NCBI GenBank assembly: GCA_034004685.1 | Contig: JAVEWG010000043.1 | Location: 1 to 29,753, forward strand | Reading direction: 5' to 3' | Source: JAEUNX01 sp034004685 | GTDB taxonomy: Bacteria > Pseudomonadota > Gammaproteobacteria > Burkholderiales > Rhodocyclaceae | Length of the DNA stretch: 29,753 nucleotides | Shown here: piece by piece, positions 24,087 to 29,753 of the stretch | How positions within the stretch are numbered: the first letter of the stretch is position 1 | How the letters are laid out: each line of letters begins with the position of its first letter | Translations under genes and position numbers: made by a program | The notes under the pieces: generated by a model | What the model saw: only the letters and a program-made list of their open reading frames with translations | Databases searched by the model: none | Told to the model about the DNA's origin: nothing

Positions 24087-24553
24087 GACCGGGCCCCCGT
24101 CAGGTTCCGGGCGGCCAGATGGATGGCCGCCCGGATCCGGGCATAGGTGCCACAACGGCACAGGTTGCCGCCCAGGGCGGCGTCGATGTCGGCATCGCTG
24201 GGCCGGTGGTTGGATTTGAGCAGGGCGGTGGCGGCCACGATCTGGCCCGACTGGCAGTAGCCGCACTGGGCCACGTCCAGCTCCTGCCAGGCGGCCTGGA
24301 CCACCTTGCCCACCGGATCCTTGGCCATGTGCTCGATGGTGGTGAGCTGCTTGCCTTCGGCCACCGACAGGGGGGTGGTGCAGGCCCGCACCGGGGTACC
24401 GTCCAGCAACACCGTGCACGCCCCACACAGGGCCATGCCGCAGGCGTACTTGGCGCCGGTGAGGTGGAGCTGATCCCGCAGGACCCACAGGAGGGGCGTG
24501 TCCGGGTCGGCGTCGATCCGGGTGATGGCGCCGTTGAGGGTAAGGGTAGGCAT
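24083..24553 (-). CDS. Molybdenum hydroxylase 2Fe-2S subunit (IorA-like)
   Basis: A 156-aa iron-sulphur subunit with two 2Fe-2S sites: the plant-type ferredoxin set C38-x4-C43-x2-C46 with C58, and the helical set C97-x2-C100 with C132-x-C134. It passes electrons from the molybdenum site to an external acceptor. AGGAGA precedes the ATG at 24553; a longer upstream frame carries no ribosome-binding site. It is the first gene of the leftward cluster. No FAD subunit is encoded nearby, as in two-subunit enzymes of the IorAB type. Confidence 0.95.
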   Translation of the reverse strand: MPTLTLNGAITRIDADPDTPLLWVLRDQLHLTGAKYACGMALCGACTVLLDGTPVRACTTPLSVAEGKQLTTIEHMAKDPVGKVVQAAWQELDVAQCGYCQSGQIVAATALLKSNHRPSDADIDAALGGNLCRCGTYARIRAAIHLAARNLTGARS

Positions 24554-24674
24554 GGGGTCTCCTGTTTGGCGGGGCCGGGGGGGGCCGTTCAGGGCGGCAA
24601 TTGAAGCTTGACCAGGGTGGGCGGCGATGGTTCTTGTTCCAGTCGGGGCGCTGCCGTCGCACCAGTATGCCAAG

Positions 24675-24693
24675 TTTCGCCGAACAGGCGAAA
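24675..24693. promoter_or_regulatory. Inverted repeat in the divergent glyQ / Mo-hydroxylase promoter region
   Basis: TTTCGCC-GAACA-GGCGAAA, a perfect 7-bp inverted repeat with a 5-nt centre. It lies between the candidate -35 and -10 boxes for glyQ and in the region that should also hold the promoter for the leftward hydroxylase genes. It may be an operator; a simple RNA hairpin is less likely because it lies upstream of the expected start of transcription. Confidence 0.45.
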
Positions 24694-24704
24694 GGCCGTA
24701 AAAT
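24676..24704 (+). promoter_or_regulatory. Candidate glyQ promoter
   Basis: TAAAAT at 24699-24704 is a good -10 box; 17 bp upstream is TTCGCC, a poor -35 box. The start of transcription would fall near 24711, leaving a leader of about 35 nt before glyQ. No T-box-like structure is visible, as expected for this group. Confidence 0.45.
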
Positions 24705-24746
24705 CATCGTTTTGCTTTCGCCACGCGGTTTTCGCCGCCACGAACC

Positions 24747-25655
24747 ATGTCCCAGCATAAACCGACTTTCCAGGAAGTGATCCTGCGCCTCCAGACCTTC
24801 TGGGCCGGCCACGGCTGCACCCTGCTGCAACCCTACGACATCGAGGTAGGGGCGGGCACCTTCCACACCGCCACCTTCCTGCGGGCCATCGGCCCGGAGC
24901 CCTGGAACGCCGCTTACGTCCAGCCTTCCCGCCGCCCCAAGGATGGCCGCTACGGCGAGAATCCCAACCGCCTCCAGCACTACTACCAGTACCAGGTGGT
25001 GCTGAAGCCTTCGCCCCTGAACATCCAGGAGCTGTACATCGATTCCCTGCGGGCCCTGGGTATCGATCCCGGTGCCCACGACATCCGCTTCGTGGAAGAC
25101 GACTGGGAATCCCCCACCCTGGGGGCCTGGGGCCTGGGTTGGGAGGTGTGGCTGGACGGCATGGAAGTCACCCAGTTCACCTACTTCCAGGAGGTGGGCT
25201 CACTCTCCTGCAAGCCGGTGCTGGGGGAGATCACCTACGGTCTGGAGCGCCTGGCCATGTACCTGCAGGGCGTGGAAAACGTCTATGACCTGGTGTGGTC
25301 GGTGGCCCCGGACGGCACCCAGGTGACCTATGGCGATGTCTATCACCAGAACGAGGTGGAGCAATCCACCTACAACTTCGAGCATTCCAACGTGGACTGG
25401 CTGTTCCGCCTGTTCGGCGAGTACGAGGCCGAGGCCAAGCGCCTGATGGCCGTGCCCCTGGTGTTGCCGGCCTTCGAGATGGTCATGAAGTGCTCCCATA
25501 CCTTCAACCTGCTGGATGCCCGGGGCGCCATCTCGGTGACCGAGCGGGCGGCCTACATCGGCCGGGTGCGGGCCCTGGCCCGGGAAGTGGCCCAGACCTA
25601 CTACAACTCCCGCGAAGCCCTGGGCTTCCCCATGCTCAAGAAGGAGGCCGCGTGA
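24747..25655 (+). CDS. glyQ: Glycyl-tRNA synthetase alpha subunit
   Basis: A 302-aa class II catalytic subunit of the alpha2-beta2 glycyl-tRNA synthetase. The opening TFQEVILRLQTFWAGHGCTL, the motif LQPYDIEVGAGTFHTATFLR and PSRRPKDGRYGENPNRLQHY are characteristic, and the length is standard. The ribosome-binding site is weak. The stop overlaps the glyS start by 1 nt. Confidence 0.99.
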   Translation: MSQHKPTFQEVILRLQTFWAGHGCTLLQPYDIEVGAGTFHTATFLRAIGPEPWNAAYVQPSRRPKDGRYGENPNRLQHYYQYQVVLKPSPLNIQELYIDSLRALGIDPGAHDIRFVEDDWESPTLGAWGLGWEVWLDGMEVTQFTYFQEVGSLSCKPVLGEITYGLERLAMYLQGVENVYDLVWSVAPDGTQVTYGDVYHQNEVEQSTYNFEHSNVDWLFRLFGEYEAEAKRLMAVPLVLPAFEMVMKCSHTFNLLDARGAISVTERAAYIGRVRALAREVAQTYYNSREALGFPMLKKEAA

Positions 25656-27742
25656 TGACCAGCGCGACCCTGTTGGTGGAACTGCTCACCGAGGAATTGC
25701 CGCCGAAGGCCCTGCCCCGCCTGGGCCAGGCTTTTGCCCAGAAGATCGCCGATGGTCTCAAGGCCCGGGATCTGGCCCCTATCGATGGGGAGTTCCGGGC
25801 CTTCGCCACCCCCCGCCGCCTGGCGGTGACCGTGGCCGGCGTGGCCGTCGCCGCGCCGGCCAAGGACGTGACCGAGAAGATCATGCCCGTGTCGGTGGCC
25901 CTGGATGCTTCTGGCCAGCCCACCCCGGCGCTTCTCAAGAAACTGGAGGCCAAGGGCGTTCCGGTTTCCGAGGTGGCCAAATTCGAGCGTCGCATGGACG
26001 GCAAGGCCGAGGCCCTGTTCTACACCGCCGCGGTGGCGGGAGCCCGGCTCGATGAAGTCCTGGCGGGCATCGTCCAGGAGGCGGTCAAGGCCCTGCCCAT
26101 CCCCAAGGTGATGCGCTGGGGTGCCGGCGAAGCCCAGTTCGTGCGCCCGGTGCACAAACTTATCCTGCTCCATGGCGATCGGGTGGTGCCGGGTTCCGTG
26201 CTGGATCTGAAGGCTGGCCGGACCACCCTGGGCCATCGCTTCATGAGCCGGGGGGAGATCGAGATCGCCAGCGCCGAGGCTTACGAGCCAACCCTGCTGG
26301 CCGAGGGCAAGGTGATTCCGTCCTTCGACGAGCGCCGGGCAGAAATCGACAAGCAGCTCCAGGCCGAAGCGACCCGCCAGAACGCCCAGTTGGGGGAATA
26401 CGCCGATCTGCTGGACGAAGTGGCCGCCCTGGTGGAGCACCCCACGGTGTATGGGGGGGAATTCGAGGCGGAATTCCTGGCGGTGCCCCAGGAGTGCCTG
26501 ATCCTCACCATGCGGGCCAACCAGAAATATTTCCCCCTCTTCGATGGGGCGGGCAAGCTGCTCTCCCGTTTCCTGATCGTGTCCAACATGCGCCTGGCGG
26601 ACCCGTCCAACATCGTGATCGGCAACCAGCGGGTGGTGCGTCCGCGCCTGTCGGATGCCCGCTTCTTCTTCGAGCAGGACCGCAAGCACCGGCTGGCCAG
26701 CCGCCTGCCCCGGCTGGCCAGCGTGGTCTATCACAACAAGCTGGGTTCCCAGCTGGACCGGGTGGAGCGTCTGGCCCGCCTGGCCGGGCTGATCGCCGGC
26801 CATCTCAAGGCCGACGTAGCGCTGGCGGAGCGGGCCGCCCGCCTGGCCAAGGCTGATCTGGTCTCCGACATGGTGGGGGAGTTCCCCGAGCTCCAGGGCA
26901 TCATGGGCCGCTATTACGCCCTTCATGACGGAGAGAATGCCCAGGTGGCGGACGCCATCCAGAGCCACTACCAGCCCCGTTTCGCCGGCGACGCCCTGCC
27001 TCAGGGCAACGTGGCCTGCGCCGCCTCCCTGGCGGACAAGCTGGACGCCCTGGTGGGCTTCTTCGGGATCGGCATGGTGCCCACCGGCGACAAGGATCCC
27101 TTCGGCTTGCGCCGGGCCGCCCTGGGGGTGCTGCGCATCCTGATGGAAACCCCCCTGCCCCTGGATCTGGCCGCCCTGATCCGGGATGCCGCTGCCGGCT
27201 TCAAGCCGGGCTTGCTCACCGCGCCGGTGGACGGGCCCTTGCTGGACTTCATGCTGGAGCGGCTGCGTAACCTGCTGCGGGAAGGGGGCCATGCCCAGGA
27301 TGGCATCGAGGCGGTGCTCGCCCTGGTGCCCACCCGCATCGACCTGGTGGCCCCCAAGCTGGCCGCCGTGGCGGCGTTCCAGAAGCTGCCGGAGGCCGCC
27401 GCCCTGGCTGCCGCCAACAAGCGCATCGTGAATATCCTCAGGAAGGCCGAAGGCACGATCCCCGAACCGGACGTGGCCCTGCTCCAGGAAGAGGCGGAAA
27501 AGGCCCTGTTCCACGCGGTGGTCGAGGTGGCGCCCCTGGCCCGCTCCCACTTCCTGAATGAGGACTACACGGATGCCCTGCGGGTGCTGGCGGGCCTGCG
27601 GGGCGCGGTGGACCGCTTCTTCGATGAGGTGATGGTGATGGCGGAGGAGCCCCTGATCCGCCAGAATCGCCTGGCCTTGCTCAAACAGCTGGCCGGCCTG
27701 ATGAACCAGGTGGCCGACATTTCCCGGCTGTCCCCCGCCTGA
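25655..27742 (+). CDS. glyS: Glycyl-tRNA synthetase beta subunit
   Basis: A 695-aa beta subunit, needed for tRNA-Gly binding and full activity. It begins LLVELLTEELPPKALPRLGQ, with MRANQKYFPLFD and FFFEQDRKHRLASRLPRL in the middle (HD-related region) and a DALR-like anticodon-binding region at the end. The ATG at 25655 overlaps the glyQ stop, and AAGGAGG lies just upstream within glyQ. Length is normal (about 690 aa). Confidence 0.98.
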   Translation: MTSATLLVELLTEELPPKALPRLGQAFAQKIADGLKARDLAPIDGEFRAFATPRRLAVTVAGVAVAAPAKDVTEKIMPVSVALDASGQPTPALLKKLEAKGVPVSEVAKFERRMDGKAEALFYTAAVAGARLDEVLAGIVQEAVKALPIPKVMRWGAGEAQFVRPVHKLILLHGDRVVPGSVLDLKAGRTTLGHRFMSRGEIEIASAEAYEPTLLAEGKVIPSFDERRAEIDKQLQAEATRQNAQLGEYADLLDEVAALVEHPTVYGGEFEAEFLAVPQECLILTMRANQKYFPLFDGAGKLLSRFLIVSNMRLADPSNIVIGNQRVVRPRLSDARFFFEQDRKHRLASRLPRLASVVYHNKLGSQLDRVERLARLAGLIAGHLKADVALAERAARLAKADLVSDMVGEFPELQGIMGRYYALHDGENAQVADAIQSHYQPRFAGDALPQGNVACAASLADKLDALVGFFGIGMVPTGDKDPFGLRRAALGVLRILMETPLPLDLAALIRDAAAGFKPGLLTAPVDGPLLDFMLERLRNLLREGGHAQDGIEAVLALVPTRIDLVAPKLAAVAAFQKLPEAAALAAANKRIVNILRKAEGTIPEPDVALLQEEAEKALFHAVVEVAPLARSHFLNEDYTDALRVLAGLRGAVDRFFDEVMVMAEEPLIRQNRLALLKQLAGLMNQVADISRLSPA

Positions 27743-27748
27743 GGGGAT

Positions 27749-27767
27749 CGGGGGCCGCCGGCCCCCG
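27749..27767 (+). other. Intercistronic GC hairpin between glyS and gmhB
   Basis: CGGGGGCC-GCC-GGCCCCCG forms an 8-bp stem just after the glyS stop. There is no T tract, so it probably slows ribosomes or exonucleases, or partly attenuates read-through into gmhB. Confidence 0.4.
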
Positions 27768-27791
27768 CCCGCCGTACCCATGGGAGGCCCC

Positions 27792-28325
27792 ATGAAGCTG
27801 ATCATTCTGGACCGGGACGGGGTCATCAACTACGACTCCGACCAGTTCATCAAGTCCCCCGAGGAGTGGAAGCCCATCCCCGGGTCCCTGGAGGCCATCG
27901 CCCGCCTCAACCAGTGGGGCTGGAGGGTGGTGGTGGCCTCCAACCAGTCCGGCATCGGCCGGGGCCTGTTCGGCATGGACACCCTCAACGCCATCAACGA
28001 CAAGATGGTGAAAAGCCTGGCCCAGGTGGGGGGCCGCCTGGACGCGATTTTCTTCTGTCCCCATGCCGCCGATTCCACCTGTGACTGCCGCAAGCCCAAG
28101 CCGGGGATGTTTCGCCAGATCGCCGAGCGCTTCAACGTGGATCTGACCGGCATGCCCACCGTGGGGGACAGCCTGCGGGACGTACAGGCTGGCCTGGCGG
28201 CCGGCTGCAAGCCCTACCTGGTGCTGACCGGCAAGGGCCAGAAGACCCGCGCCGACCCGGCCCTGCCGGCAGGCACCGAGATTTACCCGGATCTGGCCAC
28301 CCTGGTGGCGGATCTGCTCGACTGA
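27792..28325 (+). CDS. gmhB: D-glycero-beta-D-manno-heptose-1,7-bisphosphate 7-phosphatase
   Basis: A 177-aa HAD-family phosphatase in ADP-heptose synthesis for the LPS inner core. The nucleophile and acid are D7 and D9 in ILDRDGVIN. The zinc site C89-x-H91-x5-C97-x-C99 and GDSLRDVQAGLAAGC are typical of GmhB. The ATG at 27792 follows GGGAGG; the in-frame ATG 12 nt earlier overlaps that ribosome-binding site and is less likely. The glyS-gmhB-plsC order is common in betaproteobacteria. Confidence 0.95.
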   Translation: MKLIILDRDGVINYDSDQFIKSPEEWKPIPGSLEAIARLNQWGWRVVVASNQSGIGRGLFGMDTLNAINDKMVKSLAQVGGRLDAIFFCPHAADSTCDCRKPKPGMFRQIAERFNVDLTGMPTVGDSLRDVQAGLAAGCKPYLVLTGKGQKTRADPALPAGTEIYPDLATLVADLLD

Positions 28326-28428
28326 TCATTCAGGGATTGCCCGTCGTGGAGTCCGTGGAGCCGGGCTGCACCCGAGCCCACCGGGCTGCCGGACGTGGCG
28401 TCCTTTACAGGTTTTGCAAAGGATCGAC

Positions 28429-29166
28429 GTGAGTTTGCTGCGTTCAATACTGTTCGCCTTGGCCCTGGTGGTGGTGACCCCGCCCTTCGGGATTCTTGCC
28501 CTCTTCCTGGGGGGGCTGGCGCCCATGGCCCGCTACCGGATCATCACCCGCTGGGCGGATGTGGCCATGTGGTGTATCGCCCACATCCTGGGCATCCGCT
28601 ACCGGGTGGTGGGGGAGGAAAATATGCCGAAGGTACCGGCAGTGGTGCTGGCCAAGCACCAGTCAGCCTGGGAGACCATCGCCTTCCAGCACATCCTGCC
28701 CCCGGTGAGCTTCGTCCTGAAGCGGGAGCTCCTGAAAATTCCGTTCTTCGGCTGGGGTCTGGGCCGGATGCCCTTCATCGCCATCGATCGGGCCGCTGGC
28801 AAGGATGCCCTGGCCCAGCTGGTGGATCAGGGGGCAAGGCGGATGGCGGAGGGCTTCTGGGTGGTGGTGTTCCCCGAGGGCACCCGGGTGGCCCCAGGTG
28901 GAACCCGCCGCTACAAATCCGGTGGCGCCTGGCTGGCCCACAAGACCGGCGCGCCGGTTGTGCCCATCGCCCATAACGCAGGAGAGTTCTGGGGACGCAA
29001 TGCCTTCCACAAGAAAATGGGAGAGGTGGTGGTGAGCATCGGGCCGGCGATCCAGACCGAGGGGCGGACTGCCGAGGAGATCACCAAGGAGGCCAGGGCC
29101 TGGATCGAGGGGGAAATGCACCGCTTGTTCCCCCATCATTACCGCGCCGGTCATCAGGAAGACTGA
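28429..29166 (+). CDS. plsC: 1-acyl-sn-glycerol-3-phosphate acyltransferase
   Basis: A 245-aa membrane-bound acyltransferase that makes phosphatidic acid from lysophosphatidic acid. An N-terminal hydrophobic segment (about residues 4-27) precedes the catalytic region. Motif I is H77-QSAW-E82, with glutamate in place of the usual aspartate of HX4D, and motif III is FPEGTR at 148-153. A GTG start at 28429 is chosen because AAGGA lies 6 nt upstream; an in-frame TTG at 28414 is the alternative. The 103 nt after gmhB contain no clear promoter. Confidence 0.94.
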   Translation: MSLLRSILFALALVVVTPPFGILALFLGGLAPMARYRIITRWADVAMWCIAHILGIRYRVVGEENMPKVPAVVLAKHQSAWETIAFQHILPPVSFVLKRELLKIPFFGWGLGRMPFIAIDRAAGKDALAQLVDQGARRMAEGFWVVVFPEGTRVAPGGTRRYKSGGAWLAHKTGAPVVPIAHNAGEFWGRNAFHKKMGEVVVSIGPAIQTEGRTAEEITKEARAWIEGEMHRLFPHHYRAGHQED

Positions 29167-29187
29167 GCGTCCGCTTGGTGGAAGCAC

Positions 29188-29225
29188 CAACAAAAAGGCC
29201 CTGCGATGCAGGGCCTTTTTTGTTG
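29188..29225. terminator. Bidirectional terminator between plsC and the phasin gene
   Basis: AAAAAGGCCCTGC pairs with GCAGGGCCTTTTT across the 3-nt loop GAT, with T-rich runs on both strands and further pairing of CAAC with GTTG outside. It lies 22 nt after plsC and 16 nt after the end of the convergent phasin gene and serves both. Confidence 0.93.
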
Positions 29226-29240
29226 CCGGGGCAGGGAGGC

Positions 29241-29753
29241 TCAGGCGGCTTTCTTGCCCTTGGAGGCGCCTACGGCCTTGACGGTGGCGTTGGTGGCGGC
29301 GGTCACGTTGGCTTCAGCGATCTCGGCGACCTGCTTGGCGGCCTTGCTCATGCTGTCATAGGCAGAATTGGCGGCGGCGATGGCGGACTTGACGGCGGCC
29401 ACGGCCACGTCGGAGCCAGCCGGCGCGGACTTGGCGGCCTTGTCCAGGGCAGCGGCGACGCCCTTGTTCAGTTCGGCAACCTGGCCTTCAAAGACCTTGG
29501 AGACTTCTTCCTGGGTCTGGGTGGCGATTTCATACACGCTGCGGGCGTAGGCAACGGTTTTTTCAACCAGGGGCTGGGCCAGGGAGGACTGGACAGCCAG
29601 CAGTTCCTGGGCGTCCTTGGCGGAGAGCAGGGCCTTGGTGCTGGCCAGGCTGTCTTCCAGGGCGGCGCGGGCAACATTGAGGTTGAGGGCGGCAAAGCGC
29701 TCGGCGCTGGCGAATGCGGCGTTGGCCAGGGTCAGCAGGGTCTCCACATTGGC
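29241..29753 (-). CDS. Phasin family protein (5' end outside window)
   Basis: The last 171 codons of a phasin, a small amphipathic helical protein that coats polyhydroxyalkanoate granules. The sequence is helical and alanine-rich: LTLANAAFASAERFAALNLN, AARAALEDSLASTKALLSAK-like segments, SVYEIATQTQEEVSKVFEGQ, and a lysine-rich end (GASKGKKAA). A GTG at 29747 reads as an internal valine of the usual N-terminal pattern, so the true start probably lies about 10-20 codons to the right, outside the window. The shared terminator at 29188 ends it. Confidence 0.92.
   Translation of the reverse strand, partial: ANVETLLTLANAAFASAERFAALNLNVARAALEDSLASTKALLSAKDAQELLAVQSSLAQPLVEKTVAYARSVYEIATQTQEEVSKVFEGQVAELNKGVAAALDKAAKSAPAGSDVAVAAVKSAIAAANSAYDSMSKAAKQVAEIAEANVTAATNATVKAVGASKGKKAA

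Noticed and set aside
24646..24670. Possible sigma-54 promoter (TGGCAT-N-TGCG) for the hydroxylase genes on the minus strand
   Set aside because: The distance between the GG and GC elements is one base too short for a -24/-12 promoter.
25601..27829. Long minus-strand open frame (742 codons) opposite glyS
   Set aside because: Antisense artefact of glyS codon bias; no ribosome-binding site and no recognisable domain.
28657..28674. plsC thought inactive because motif I has Glu rather than Asp
   Set aside because: The histidine and the acidic position are both kept and FPEGTR is intact; I recall HX4E variants among related betaproteobacterial acyltransferases, so this is likely a functional variant.
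1..29753. CRISPR array or other tandem short repeats
   Set aside because: No regularly spaced direct repeats were seen. The GCTCA-N5-TGAGC copies are inverted repeats at irregular distances in promoter regions.

Overview
The window looks like a piece of a high-GC betaproteobacterial chromosome, most likely Rhodocyclales (an Azospira/Dechloromonas-like organism). The evidence is the strongly GC-biased third codon positions, the core gene order miaB-ybeZ(phoH)-ybeY-corC-lnt, the order glyQ-glyS-gmhB-plsC, and a phasin gene (polyhydroxyalkanoate granules). The genus is inference from gene content and style; no rRNA is present.

Left region (1-9034), an accessory island abutting a tRNA gene. It begins with the 5' end of an IS3-family element running off the left edge, a truncated gene of unknown function and a small IS66-like transposase remnant. 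A leftward two-gene unit follows (a DUF4258 protein and an unrecognised 171-aa protein). Divergent from it is a rightward cluster: a 1123-aa RecB-like Fe-S nuclease/DEDD exonuclease/SF1 helicase fusion (TM0106-like), a WYL-domain regulator starting 1 nt after it, an HNH endonuclease, a DUF2130 coiled-coil protein with a PD-(D/E)XK-like core, and a small secreted protein. The inverted repeat GCTCA-N5-TGAGC occurs three times around this cluster, twice in the divergent promoter region and once between the WYL gene and the HNH gene. I propose it as the operator of the WYL protein. The whole looks like a regulated anti-phage or DNA-processing island beside the 3' end of a tRNA-Met gene. The function is inferred, not shown.

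Middle region (9035-17702), core genes in one close-packed rightward operon: a small exported protein, miaB (tRNA ms2i6A methylthiolation), ybeZ/phoH and ybeY (RNA metabolism, ribosome maturation), corC, lnt (lipoprotein N-acylation) and a P2-type cation ATPase. Most junctions overlap by 1-4 nt. ybeY carries an unusual N-terminal extension of about 80 residues.

Right-middle region (17727-24553), leftward genes in two groups. lemA and two TPM-domain genes form one. The other is a molybdenum hydroxylase cluster: 2Fe-2S subunit, Tat-exported Mo subunit, XdhC, a MocA-like nucleotidyltransferase, and a DM13-domain protein at its end. XdhC and the MocA-like protein would supply and modify the molybdenum cofactor for the hydroxylase.

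Right region (24747-29753): divergent glyQ-glyS (tetrameric glycyl-tRNA synthetase), gmhB (heptose biosynthesis for LPS) and plsC (phospholipid acylation), then a strong bidirectional terminator shared with a convergent phasin gene cut by the right edge.
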